Assembly: GCF_015163075.1 (NCBI RefSeq)
Contig: NZ_JADDXU010000021.1
Location: 87,785-151,784, forward strand
DNA: 64,000 nucleotides
Reading direction: 5' to 3'
From: Streptomyces justiciae
GTDB taxonomy: Bacteria > Actinomycetota > Actinomycetes > Streptomycetales > Streptomycetaceae
In this document: piece by piece, positions 1 through 9,200 of the stretch
Numbering within the stretch: position 1 is the first letter of the stretch
Layout of the letters: each line of letters begins with the position of its first letter
Program-made: the position numbers and the translations under genes
Notes under the pieces: model-generated
The model's input: the letters and a program-made list of their open reading frames with translations, nothing else
The model's database searches: none
Told to the model about the DNA's origin: nothing

Positions 1-431
1 TCGACCTTCCCGTCCCGCACGGCCGGCATGATCTCGTGGAACGGCATGACGACGATCTCGCCGACCCCGCCCGGCAGCGTGTCCGCCGCCCACAGCCGGA
101 ACAGCAGATACGCCGTCGACCGCTCACTCGGCACCGCGACCGTCCGCCCCGTCAGATCGGCGCCCGCCTCCCGCGTCAGCACCAGCGGCCCGCAGCCCCG
201 CCCCAGCGCCCCGCCGCAGGGCAGCAGCGCGTACTCGTCGAGGACGTACGGCAGCACGGCGTACGACACCTTCAGCACATCGAACTCACCACGCTCGGCC
301 ATGCCGTTGGTGAGGTCGATGTCCGCGAACGTGACGTCCAGCGCGGGCGCGTCCGGCACCCGGCCGTGCGCGAGCGCGTCGAAGACGAAGGTGTCGTTCG
401 GGCAGGGGGAGTAGGCGATGTCGAGGCTCAT
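1..431 (-). CDS. mqnD: 1,4-dihydroxy-6-naphthoate synthase, partial (C-terminus outside window)
   Basis: The 143 N-terminal residues are visible, beginning MSLDIAYSPCPNDTFVF, a start typical of MqnD. The enzyme converts cyclic dehypoxanthine futalosine to 1,4-dihydroxy-6-naphthoate in the futalosine route to menaquinone, in the cytoplasm. Its ATG overlaps the stop codon of the upstream mqnB by four bases (ATGA), so the two are almost certainly one operon with coupled translation. The identification rests on the N-terminal sequence and on the futalosine hydrolase next to it; the related MqnA is less likely given this pairing. Confidence 0.9.
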   Translation of the reverse strand, partial: MSLDIAYSPCPNDTFVFDALAHGRVPDAPALDVTFADIDLTNGMAERGEFDVLKVSYAVLPYVLDEYALLPCGGALGRGCGPLVLTREAGADLTGRTVAVPSERSTAYLLFRLWAADTLPGGVGEIVVMPFHEIMPAVRDGKV

Positions 432-1066
432 ACCGTGTTCCAACTCTCCAGTACGGGTGCGAGCTTCCCGAAGCCCTCGGTCAGTGCCTGAAGCGCGTCG
501 CCGATCCGCCAGGCGGCGCGGTCGCGCGGGCCGACGGGGTTGGAGACGGCCCGGATCTCCAGCACGGGCACGCCGTGCAGCGCGGCGGCCTCGGCGACGC
601 CGAAGCCCTCCATCGCCTCGGCGAGCGCGGTGGGGTGACGGTCCTTCAGGAGGGCGGCGCGGGCGGCGGTGCCGGTCACCGTGGAGACGGTGAGGACGGC
701 TCCGGCGCGGGCGCCGGTGGCGCCGACGACATCTCGTACGAGTGTTTCCGGCGGACGGTGGGTGACGGTCCCGAAGCCGAGTTCGGTGACCGGCAGGAAC
801 CCCTCGGCCGTCTCGGCGCCCAGATCGGCCGCGGTGATCTCGTCGGCGACGACGAGCGACCCGACGGGCGCGTCCGGCTGGAAGCCGCCGGCGATCCCGG
901 CGGAGACGACGAGGCCGTAGGGGGCCGCGGCGAGGGCGGTGGCGGTCGCGGCGGCGGCGAGCGCGGGACCCACCCCGGCGGCGATCACCTCGACGTCCGC
1001 CCCCGTCAACGCGCGAGCCACCGCGTCCCGTTCGACCGGGACCGCGGTGGCTACGAGGATGCGCAT
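428..1066 (-). CDS. mqnB: Futalosine hydrolase
   Basis: This 212-residue protein hydrolyses futalosine to dehypoxanthinyl futalosine and hypoxanthine in menaquinone biosynthesis. It has the nucleoside-phosphorylase (PNP/UDP) fold seen in the family: an N-terminal MRILVATAVPVERDAV strand, a central GLVVSAGIAGG glycine motif and an EAMEGFGVAEAA segment near residue 150 where the family places substrate-binding Met-Glu residues. The length is normal. It is followed directly by mqnD with an ATGA overlap. The paralog 5'-methylthioadenosine nucleosidase is the main alternative, but the neighbour favours MqnB. Confidence 0.93.
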   Translation of the reverse strand: MRILVATAVPVERDAVARALTGADVEVIAAGVGPALAAAATATALAAAPYGLVVSAGIAGGFQPDAPVGSLVVADEITAADLGAETAEGFLPVTELGFGTVTHRPPETLVRDVVGATGARAGAVLTVSTVTGTAARAALLKDRHPTALAEAMEGFGVAEAAALHGVPVLEIRAVSNPVGPRDRAAWRIGDALQALTEGFGKLAPVLESWNTV

Positions 1067-1079
1067 GACGTACGACGGA

Positions 1080-1583
1080 TCAGGCGTCGGCGTTGTGGAG
1101 CTTGAAGTTCCAGACGCCCTTGAACTCCTTGCTGGTGCCCGCGCTCTTGGGCTTGTCCTGCTCGACGATGCTGATGTACAGCGTCTTCGGCGCGGCCTGG
1201 CCCTGCTGGTCGGCGAAGAGGTCGACGCCCTGGAACGAGTAGTACGTCTTCTTGTAGACGTTCGTGACCTGCTGGCCGTTGATCCACAGGGCCCAGCCGG
1301 TGTCCGCGATCTTCGGGTCGACGCCGATGCGGAGGGTCTCGCTCTGGGAGACCTCGATCGAGTCGGACGCCTTCTTCAGGGCGCACTTGGTGGCCTTCTC
1401 CTGGCCGAGGTCGTCGCCGTCCTCGTAGCAGGTGGCCTCGGCGCTGATGGAGTTCTTGCCGACCGTCACGGTCGCGCGGGGCGTCGGCTTGTCACAGGCC
1501 GCCAGGACGAGCAGTCCGGCGGAAACGGCGCCGGCGACGGCGACGGCGCGGCGGCGTCGCACAGCGGCTTGCATCGTGGTCAT
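1080..1583 (-). CDS. DUF2771-type lipoprotein
   Basis: A 167-residue secreted lipoprotein. Four arginines precede a hydrophobic stretch ending in a lipobox (LAAC, Cys30), so the mature protein should be lipid-anchored on the outer face of the membrane. The mature part is polar, contains a possible disulfide pair (CYEDG and KCALKK) and resembles the actinobacterial DUF2771 family, whose function is unknown. It lies 13 bases upstream of mqnB and 62 bases downstream of the MFS gene, so it may be co-transcribed with both. An ATG three codons downstream is an alternative start. Confidence 0.85.
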   Translation of the reverse strand: MTTMQAAVRRRRAVAVAGAVSAGLLVLAACDKPTPRATVTVGKNSISAEATCYEDGDDLGQEKATKCALKKASDSIEVSQSETLRIGVDPKIADTGWALWINGQQVTNVYKKTYYSFQGVDLFADQQGQAAPKTLYISIVEQDKPKSAGTSKEFKGVWNFKLHNADA

Positions 1584-1645
1584 GGCCGAAGGCTATCGGG
1601 CAGGTGCGACAGTCTCTTTATGCGGGGTACGGCGTGCCCTGTTCG

Positions 1646-3052
1646 TTACGCCACGCGCGTGCGCGGAGTGCCCCCGTGGCGGGCCGATCCGAGCAGCCCC
1701 TTCACCGTCGTCAGCCAGCCCGTGGCGATGACCGCGGCGGCCACCGCCAGGCCCAGGGTGCCGTTGAGGGGCATCACGATGCCGACCGCGCCGCCGAACA
1801 CCCAGGCCATCTGGAGCATCGTCTCCGAGCGGGCGAACGCCGAGGTGCGCACCTGTTCGGGCACGTCCCGCTGGATCAGCGCGTCCAGGGACAGCTTGGC
1901 GAGGGCCAGCGTGAAACCGGTGACCGCGGTGAGGACGGCGACGAGGAACGCGCCGAAGAAGATCGCCGCCGTGATCGCCGTACCGAGGACGACCGCGAGG
2001 ACGGTCACGATGATGATCTCCGGCGCGCGGGAGCGCAGCCCGGCGCCGACCGCCGTGCCCAGCGCGTTGCCCACACCGGCCGAGACGGCGACGATCCCGA
2101 GGGAGACGGCCGCGCTCTCGCCGGTCAGGGGGTGCTCGCGCAGCAGGAAGGCGAGGAAGAAGGTCAGGAAGCCGGACAGCCAGCGCAGGGCGGCGTTGGC
2201 GCCGAGGGCGTGGGTGACGGCGATGCCGACGGTCCGCAGGCCCGGGCGCTTGACCGGCTGGCGGTGAGGGCCGTGCAGATGCTTCTCGTCGGCGGCGAGC
2301 AGGGCGACGTCCTCGCCCTTGGCGGAGTCGACCTTCGGCGGCAGCGTGAAGGACAGGAAGGTCCCCGCGACGAAGATCACGAAGGCGCCGTAGAGCGGCC
2401 AGCGCGGCCCGAGCGCCTGGAGCCCGGCCCCGATCGGGGCGGCGATGCCGGTGGCGAGGAGCCCGCCCAGCGTGACCCGGGAGTTGGCCTTGACGAGGGA
2501 GAACTTGGGCGGCAGCAGCCGGGGCACGACGGCGCTTCTCACCACCCCGTACGCCTTGGAGGAGACCAGCACCCCGAGCGCCGCCGGATACAGCTCCAGG
2601 CTGCCGGTGACGACGGCCCCGGACAGGACCAGGGCCAGCAGCGCCCGGGCGAGCATGGCACCGGCCATGGCGGCGCGGCGGCCGTGCGGGAGCCGGTCGA
2701 GGAGCGGGCCGATCACCGGGGCGAGGACCGTGAAGGGCGCCATCGTGATCGCGAGGTAGAGGGCGACACGCCCGCGGGCCTCGTCGGTCGGGACGGAGAA
2801 GAACACGGTCGAGGCGAGCGCGACCGTGATCATCACATCGCCCGCGCCGTTCACACCGTGCAGCTCGATCAGCTTGCCGAGGCCGGATTCCCCCGCCCCG
2901 TGCGCGTGCGTGGCCTTGCGGATGCCGCGGGCGGGCCCGGACACCGGGAAGTGCAGGGCGCGCCCGACGGAACGCAGGGAACCTCGCGTCCTGCCGTTGC
3001 CCTTGATCCCGGTGGCCCCTTGGGGCGTCTTCGCGGCTGCCACGACGTTCAT
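1646..3052 (-). CDS. MFS transporter
   Basis: A 468-residue polytopic membrane protein of the major facilitator superfamily. About twelve hydrophobic segments are visible after a 75-residue cytoplasmic N-terminus, with a conserved loop-2/3 type sequence (GPLLDRLPHGRRAAMAGA) that marks MFS exporters. The substrate cannot be read from the sequence. The start is an ATG with a GGGGCACT element upstream. It diverges from the DUF3027 gene and precedes the DUF2771 lipoprotein on the same strand. Confidence 0.9.
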   Translation of the reverse strand: MNVVAAAKTPQGATGIKGNGRTRGSLRSVGRALHFPVSGPARGIRKATHAHGAGESGLGKLIELHGVNGAGDVMITVALASTVFFSVPTDEARGRVALYLAITMAPFTVLAPVIGPLLDRLPHGRRAAMAGAMLARALLALVLSGAVVTGSLELYPAALGVLVSSKAYGVVRSAVVPRLLPPKFSLVKANSRVTLGGLLATGIAAPIGAGLQALGPRWPLYGAFVIFVAGTFLSFTLPPKVDSAKGEDVALLAADEKHLHGPHRQPVKRPGLRTVGIAVTHALGANAALRWLSGFLTFFLAFLLREHPLTGESAAVSLGIVAVSAGVGNALGTAVGAGLRSRAPEIIIVTVLAVVLGTAITAAIFFGAFLVAVLTAVTGFTLALAKLSLDALIQRDVPEQVRTSAFARSETMLQMAWVFGGAVGIVMPLNGTLGLAVAAAVIATGWLTTVKGLLGSARHGGTPRTRVA

Positions 3053-3347
3053 AGTGCCCCGAGTGAGGCGTTCGTAGTGCGGTTACCGCGCGTATGTCCG
3101 TGCTTTCGTGAGGTGCTTTCACGAGGTGCCGAGCCGGACGGGTGGGGGTAAACGTCCCGTCGGTGTAGGCCGTACGCACGCGAGCAGGTAGCGTGCGTAT
3201 CTCAGCCATCCCGCAGAATGGATGGACAGGTGCGCCCGAGTGCGAGCGGGCGCGGACGTCGACGCGGTCCCTCGGTCCGCTCCGTCCGCCCGACCGCGCT
3301 TTCAGGCAGGCGCACCGACGAGACGGCGTAGGAGAGAAGCGATACCT
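3053..3347. promoter_or_regulatory. Divergent promoter region with tandem and inverted repeats
   Basis: This 295-base gap separates the divergent MFS and DUF3027 genes. It holds a perfect-length tandem duplication of a 13-base unit at 3100-3125 (GTGCTTTCGTGAG then GTGCTTTCACGAG, one mismatch) and an inverted repeat with 9-base arms, TACGCACGC at 3173-3181 and GCGTGCGTA at 3191-3199. Either could be an operator or a transcript hairpin. No regulator gene is adjacent, so the binding protein is unknown. Confidence 0.45.
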
Positions 3348-4274
3348 GTGAGCGCAGCGACCACGCGAAGCCGCACCCCCGACCGCCTGTGCGCCGAGGC
3401 CGTCGACCTCGCCCGCGCCGCAGCCGAGGAGGCGGCGGCTCCCGGCGTGGTCGGGGAGCACACCGGTGCGGTCTCCGAGGGCGACCGTGTCGTCACGCAC
3501 TTCTTCGAGTGCAAGGAACTCGGCTACCGCGGCTGGCGCTGGGCGGTGACGGTGGCGCGGGCGTCGCGCGCGAAGGTCGTGACGCTGGACGAGGTCGTCC
3601 TCCTCCCCGGCCCGGACGCCCTCCTCGCCCCCGAATGGGTCCCGTGGAGCGAGCGCCTGCGCCCCGGTGACATGGGCCCCGGCGACCTGCTCCCCACCGA
3701 CGCCGAGGATCTCCGCCTGGAGCCCGGCTACTCCGGCGAGGACGAGCCGATCCCGAACTCGGCGGTCTCGGAGGAGATGGCCGAGCTGGTGGAGGCGGAG
3801 GACGCGGAGGTGACCGCGGGCACCCCGTCGAACCTCCCGGTGGCCCCCGCGCGGGGCACGATCGCCGCGATCGCCGAGGAACTCGGCATGCGCCGGGCCC
3901 GCGTCCTGTCCCGCTACGGCCTGCACAGCGCCGCGGACCGCTGGGAGGAGGCGTTCGGTTCCAAGACCCCGATGGCCCAGGCGGCCCCCGCCACCTGCGT
4001 CAGCTGCGGCTTCCTCACCCCGATCGGCGGCTCCCTCGGCCAGGCCTTCGGCGTCTGCGCCAACGAGTTCGCCCCGGCGGACGGCAGGGTGGTGTCCCTG
4101 GCGTACGGCTGCGGCGGCCACTCGGAGGCAGCGATCATGCCTAAGCCGCCCCGCCCGGCCCCCCCGGTGATCGACGAGACCAAGGTCGACGCCTTCCCCC
4201 TCCGCCCGGCGGCGGACTCGGGCTCGGTCCCGGCGGTCCCGGACGAGGACTCGGCGGAGCTGGGACACTCCTGA
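3348..4274 (+). CDS. DUF3027 domain protein
   Basis: A 308-residue cytoplasmic protein resembling the actinobacterial DUF3027 family. The GTG at 3348 is chosen because a purine-rich GGAGAG lies 11 bases upstream and the protein then begins VSAATTRSRTPDRLCAEAV; an upstream in-frame start would add 42 low-quality residues. The middle carries acidic stretches, residues near 190 read GTIAAIAEELGMRRARVLSRYGL (helix-turn-helix-like), and the C-terminal part has a putative zinc ribbon (CVSCGFL, then FGVCANEF and YGCGG). A nucleic-acid-binding role is an inference only. Confidence 0.8.
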   Translation: MSAATTRSRTPDRLCAEAVDLARAAAEEAAAPGVVGEHTGAVSEGDRVVTHFFECKELGYRGWRWAVTVARASRAKVVTLDEVVLLPGPDALLAPEWVPWSERLRPGDMGPGDLLPTDAEDLRLEPGYSGEDEPIPNSAVSEEMAELVEAEDAEVTAGTPSNLPVAPARGTIAAIAEELGMRRARVLSRYGLHSAADRWEEAFGSKTPMAQAAPATCVSCGFLTPIGGSLGQAFGVCANEFAPADGRVVSLAYGCGGHSEAAIMPKPPRPAPPVIDETKVDAFPLRPAADSGSVPAVPDEDSAELGHS

Positions 4275-4304
4275 GAACGCCGTGCGCCTCGCGGTGAGCA
4301 ACGC

Positions 4305-4341
4305 GAACGCCGGCCCCGGATGGCTTCCGGGACCGGCGTTC
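4305..4341. terminator. Bidirectional terminator hairpin
   Basis: A 16-base nearly perfect inverted repeat (GAACGCCGGCCCCGGA against TTCCGGGACCGGCGTTC) with a 4-base loop lies midway between the convergent DUF3027 gene and the first secreted paralog. There is no long U tract, which is normal for terminators in this genus. Confidence 0.8.
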
Positions 4342-4353
4342 TTGTAAGGCCGC

Positions 4354-5208
4354 TTACTGCACGTCGACGAAGTCACCCGCGGCGGAGACCGCCGGGGTGG
4401 TCGTGGTGCCCGCGAAGGCGTAGCGGAAGTAGCCGTCGGTGGAGGCGGTGACGGTCGTCTTGAGGTTGCCCGTCGAGTTGGTCTTGATCGTCTTCACCGT
4501 GGTGTAGGTGCTGGTGCCCTTCTTGCGGAACTGCAGCTTCACCGGCTGGTTGGTGTACCCGTGGTACTCGTTGTCCTCCCAGTTGGCGCGGGAGAGCTTG
4601 CCGGTGACCGTGATGGTCTTGCCCTTGCGGACCGGCTCGGGCGAGGCGTTGACCGTCAGCTTGGAGTAGCGCTGGACGAGCGTGGTGCCCAGGTCGCCCT
4701 GGATCGCGGTGTCCTCGGTGGTGTAGTTCAGGGCCAGCGCCCCGGCCTTCCACGTGCCGGCGTCGGAGTTCAGCAGGTCGCCGTCGCCGGGGTAGATGTC
4801 GATCAGACCGGCGCAGTCGGCGGTGGTCGCCGAGGTGGCCGTGCAGGTGGCCGCCTCGTAGCCGAGGAGGACGTTGACCGGCGCGTCGAGGGTGCCCTTG
4901 TAGATGAGCGGGCCGTTGGCGAAGTCCTCGGACGTGATGTCCACGTCGGCGCCGTGGGTCAGCGTGTAGGTGACCTTGGTGGAGACGTGGTTGCTGATGC
5001 CGACCTTGACCGCCTTGGCGATCTTCAGGTTCGAGAAGGAGACGTCCAGCTGCGCGGCGTCGGACGCGGCGAAGGCGGACTTGCCCGAGACGGCCTGGAC
5101 GGCGGCGTCACGGTACGAGGTGCTGTTGTCGGCCTGCGCGGCCGGGACGGCCAGCGCGGAGAGGGCCAGGGCGCCGGAGACGGCGGCCACGGTGGCGCGA
5201 ATACGCAT
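4354..5208 (-). CDS. Secreted beta-sandwich paralog A2
   Basis: A 284-residue exported protein of unknown function. The ATG at 5208 is chosen because it starts a classical signal peptide (MRIRATVAAVSGALALSALA, cleavage after AQA) and is preceded by CTGGGGAAACAC, the same ribosome-site context as its two paralogs. The mature part has a variable N-terminal region with one cysteine pair (CTATSATTADC) and a C-terminal domain of about 100 residues starting LTVNASPEPVRKGKTITV and ending GDFVDVQ, shared with the genes at 5243 and 11831. The C-terminal domain looks Ig-like. It starts 34 bases after its tandem paralog, so the two are co-transcribed. Confidence 0.85.
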   Translation of the reverse strand: MRIRATVAAVSGALALSALAVPAAQADNSTSYRDAAVQAVSGKSAFAASDAAQLDVSFSNLKIAKAVKVGISNHVSTKVTYTLTHGADVDITSEDFANGPLIYKGTLDAPVNVLLGYEAATCTATSATTADCAGLIDIYPGDGDLLNSDAGTWKAGALALNYTTEDTAIQGDLGTTLVQRYSKLTVNASPEPVRKGKTITVTGKLSRANWEDNEYHGYTNQPVKLQFRKKGTSTYTTVKTIKTNSTGNLKTTVTASTDGYFRYAFAGTTTTPAVSAAGDFVDVQ

Positions 5209-5242
5209 GTGTTTCCCCAGAGGAGAGAGGGAGTACGGAGAT

Positions 5243-6022
5243 TTACTGCACGTCGATGTAGTCACCCGTGGCGTTGACCGCCGGGGTGGTCGAGGTGCCC
5301 GCGAAGCTGTAGCGGTAGTAGCCGTCGGCCGACGCGGTGACCGTGGTGCTCAGACCGCCCGTGGAGGTGGACTTGATGGTCTTGACCGTGGTGTAGGTGC
5401 TGGCGCCCTTCTTGCGGAACTGCAGCTTCACCGACTGGCCGGAGTAGCCGGAGTACTTCTCGGCGTCCCAGTTGGCGCGGGTCAGCTTGCCGGTGACCGT
5501 GATGGTCTTGCCCTTGCGGACCGGCTCCGGGGAGGCGTTGACGGTCAGCTTCGACAGACGCTGGACGAAGAAGCTCTTGGCGTTCTCCTTGATGACGTAG
5601 TCGGCGTCGTCGCCCGTGGCGATCGCCCACGTACGCCAGGTGCCGGCGTGCTTGTTGAAGACGTCGTAGCCCGCGTCCAGGGTGTAGCTCGCCTTGCAGT
5701 TCGACTTCGTGGCGGAGACGGCGGTGCAGGTGGCGCGGCCGTCGCTGCTGTTGGCGAGGGCGCCGGCGTCGGAGCTGTCGATGTCCGCGCCGTGGTAGAG
5801 GATCGCCTCGGCGTAGTCGACGCCCGAGTTGTCGGTCACCGTGAAGGTGACGTTGAAGGTCTTGGTCCCCGTCGCGCTGATGACGACCGGCTTGCCGCCG
5901 TTGACCACGACGTTCGAGATCGCGGTGTCCCCGTGGACCTCGTCCGCCTGCGCGGCCGGTACGGCAAGAGCGGACAGTGCCAGGGCGCCGGTGACGACGC
6001 CGAGGGTGGCACGCATGCGCAT
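5243..6022 (-). CDS. Secreted beta-sandwich paralog A1
   Basis: A 259-residue exported protein, first gene of a two-gene operon with the paralog at 4354. The start at 6022 gives a signal peptide (MRMRATLGVVTGALALSALA, cleavage after AQA) and keeps the CTGGGGAACAC ribosome-site context. The N-terminal half differs from the other paralogs, but the C-terminal domain (LTVNASPEPVRKGKTITV to GDYIDVQ) is nearly identical at protein and DNA level, which suggests recent duplication or gene conversion. Function is unknown. Its upstream region carries the conserved block described at 6097. Confidence 0.85.
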   Translation of the reverse strand: MRMRATLGVVTGALALSALAVPAAQADEVHGDTAISNVVVNGGKPVVISATGTKTFNVTFTVTDNSGVDYAEAILYHGADIDSSDAGALANSSDGRATCTAVSATKSNCKASYTLDAGYDVFNKHAGTWRTWAIATGDDADYVIKENAKSFFVQRLSKLTVNASPEPVRKGKTITVTGKLTRANWDAEKYSGYSGQSVKLQFRKKGASTYTTVKTIKSTSTGGLSTTVTASADGYYRYSFAGTSTTPAVNATGDYIDVQ

Positions 6023-6096
6023 GTGTTCCCCAGGTCGAGAAAGGGGCCCGGACGGAGGTCGTCCCCCACGGCTCGTCTCCACGCCTGGGCCCAAAG

Positions 6097-6137
6097 TGAT
6101 CAGGGAGTCTGTTGACTCAGCTGATCAGATTCGTGGC
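6097..6137 (-). promoter_or_regulatory. Conserved palindromic promoter block of paralog A1
   Basis: This 41-base block is identical at 35 positions to a block upstream of the paralog at 11831. Its core is an inverted repeat GAGTC-AACA-GACTC (6105-6118), flanked on both sides by TGATCA. It lies 75 bases upstream of the start codon of the gene at 5243-6022. Conservation in two otherwise different upstream regions argues for a shared transcription factor site. The rest of the 235-base gap (6023-6257) shows nothing else I can name. Confidence 0.7.
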
Positions 6138-6257
6138 GCATGGGAATGGTTGTACGGCTGGTAAGAAATTTGTGCGGGAATTTTCAAGATCGGCCGAGCG
6201 GCTCCGCCCGCTCAGCCGAGCTGCCCCGTCCGTCTCAGTCGAGCCGCCCCGTCCGGC

Positions 6258-9200
6258 TCAGTCGAACCACCGGTCCCGCGCCAGTTCCTCCGTCCGCGAC
6301 GGGTCCTCCAGGAGTGCCGCCACCTCGAACCGTCGCGGCCACTGCCCCGCCGCCCAGGCCAGGCCCGCCGCGACCCCTTCCAGGGTCGCCGCGTGGAGCA
6401 CCCCGTCGCCGGTCAGGCGCCAGTCGATCTCCACGCCGTCCACGACGAGCTCCTCGTGCTCGACGTAGGAGGACGGGGTCCGTGCACCCAGCAGCACCCG
6501 CACCGACTCCGGTACGTCGTGCTCGGTGCCCTCGGAGTCCACCGACCCGGTGACGGACTCACTGAGCCGCCGCACCTGGAACAGTTCGGCCAGCTCGGCG
6601 GCCCGGGCCGGCCGGACCGGCAGCAGCGGCACCCCGTCGGTGAAGGGCAGCAGGTCGGGCGAGTCGACGACCACCGCGTCGGCGGCGTCCACGACCTCGA
6701 CGTGACCGTCCACCACGGCCCGCAGCTCGTCGGGGAGGGTGACCTGTTCCGGGTCGAGGTCGGCCAACGCCCCGTAGAGGGCGTGCAGTTGCGCCCCGCT
6801 GACCTCCCGCTCGGGGTCGGCCAGGCGGTCGAGGAGCTCCGCCGCGCCGCCCGGCTCGTCGAGCAGCGCGGCGACCGACGTCCGTACGCCCAGCGCCCGC
6901 AGCACCTGCTCGTCGTCGAACCCGGTCGCGTCGGCCTCGTCGTACAGCCCGCGCAGGAGCGGGTCGCCGCCGGCCGCGAGCAGGCCCGCCGGGCGGCGGC
7001 CGTCGAGCACCGGGTGTCCGCGCAACCACCATGCCGTGTACGGCCGTACGACCTCATGGGTGCCGTCCGGGAGCAGGACGCGCACCTGCTGGGTGAGCGC
7101 GTCCCGCAGGGGCGGCTGGGCGAGGAGCGCGAGGGCCTGGGGCCAGCGTTCCTCGTCGACGAGTTCCAGGTCCCGTACGGCGACCAGCTCGGTGGCGACC
7201 GGCGGGACCGGCGAGTCGGGGAAGCGGTCGAGGACGTCCTCGCTCCACACGTCCACGGCGTCCAGCAGCCCGGCGTCGTCCGGTTCGGCGAAGTCCCCGT
7301 CGCGCGGCTCCAGTTCGTCCGGGTCGAGGACGACGTCGGTGGCACGGATGAGGGCGAACGTGGCGAGGACACCGCAGGCGGCCAGCGGTTGTTCGCCCCA
7401 GCGTTCGGCCAACTCCGCGTCCACGGTCGCGAGTTCACCCTCCCGCATGACCTGGTGGAACGGGCTGCCGGGGAAGACCAGTTCACCGGCGGGGGCGGGC
7501 TCGCCGTCCTCGTCGGGGAGGGCGAGTGCGCCGAGCCAGGGCTCGTCACCGGGTTCGAGGCCCGCGTCCCGCACCAACGCCAGGACGGTGTCGGCGAGTT
7601 CGTCGGCGTCGAGGGTGTCCTGCTCCCAGTCGAGCCCGCCCTCGTCGTCCAGCGAGGCGGCGACGGCGGCCCGCACCTGGGGGGTCGTGAGGACGGCTCG
7701 CGGGGACGCGGGCAGCGCGCCGAGCTTCTCCAGCAGCGGGTGCGCGCCGTCGGGATGCGCGACCTTCAGCCCGAGCCGGGCGAGCGTCTCCGGCTCGACC
7801 GAGGCACCCTCGGACGTGGGCAGCAGCACCTGTCGCGGCCCGATGGTGGTCCGTCCGTCGGCGAGCGGCACGGGCAGTCCGGACAGCCGGTCCGGGTCGA
7901 CCCCGGCGAGGCTGTCGTAGAGCCGCCGCCACCAGCCGGGCTCCTTCTCCAGCCCGGCGAGCCGGTCGACCGCGTCGGTGAGCGGGACGCGGGCGACGCC
8001 CAACGTCCGCAGTTCCACACGCCGTTCGAGTCCGGCGGGGAGCAGGGTCGGCAGCACTTCCGCCAGCACCTGGACGGTCTCCGCCCCCGCGCCCTCGACG
8101 ACCTCGGCCTCCCGCGGCCGCAGCGCCTCGGGCAGTTCGTCCGTGGGCTCCAGGGCGGGCGGCAGGAAGGCGGTGCGCGGCAGCCGCTCCAGGATGGCGT
8201 GGCGCAGCGCGCCGTCCAGCTCGCCCTTGCCCAGCGGGCCGGGCACGAGGTCGATGATCCCGGACGTCACCGGCCGCCAGGCGGCGAGCAGTTCGGTGTA
8301 CGCGTCCGCCGCCCGCTGCACCAGGAAGTCGGTCAGCGGGCCGGGGGCCGCGTGTCGCCGGGTGGGGTCGAGGGGGAAGGAGGCGATGAGCAGGGCGGGG
8401 ACGCCGAGGGGCTCGTCGCTGGGGGTCGGGGCGTGCACGACGGGGTTGGTGCGGGGCCGGACGGGCGCACCGTCCGCGTCCACCGGCACGGCCCAGGTGA
8501 CCGACCAGTGCGGCCGCAGCCGCTCCTCGACGGGCCGGTCGGCGAGCAGGTCGGCGGTGAGCGGCCCGTGCCCGGAGACGACCCGCCACGTGGTGGCGCC
8601 GGTCTCCCCGTCCCGCGTGTCCTCTACGACGACGAAGGCGCCGTCGGTGCGGCGGCGCAGCGTGCGGACGTCGGCGCCCGCCTCGATCACGACCTCCTCC
8701 AGGCCGGGCAGGGCGAGGAGCAGGGCGTCGTCGACGGCGCGCAGCAGCCGCTCGGCGAGGTCGGCGGCGGCCGTGTCGCGCAGCGGGAGGATGACGGCGG
8801 TGTCGTAGGTGTCGGGGGCGGTGCCCTCGGCGGCGAAGGGGAGCCGGAGCAGCGGGACGTGCCCGTCGCGCCGCCGGATCTCGTCACCGAGGCCGGGGCT
8901 GTGCCGGGCAGTCTCGGCGGCGTGGTCACGGGCCTCGGCGAGGGACCACCGCACGCCACCATGCCGGCCGACGACGGCGGGCTCGTCGGTGACGGCGAGG
9001 ACGGCCGCGAACCCGACGCCGAACCGCCCGACCGAGGGGGCGCCGGAAGCGGTGTCCCGCTTGGCGGAGGCGCGGAGGGTGGAGAGCGACTCGACACCGG
9101 CGGCGTCCAGCGGGGCACCGGTGTTGGCGGCGACGAGGACGCCGTCGCGGAGGGTGAGCCGGAGGCGTCCGGGCACCCCGGCCCTCGCTGCCGCGTCGGC

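Noticed and set aside
1593..4376. A 927-codon open frame on the minus strand spanning the MFS and DUF3027 genes
   Set aside because: It is an arginine/proline-rich shadow frame caused by GC bias, lying over two well-supported genes in other frames.
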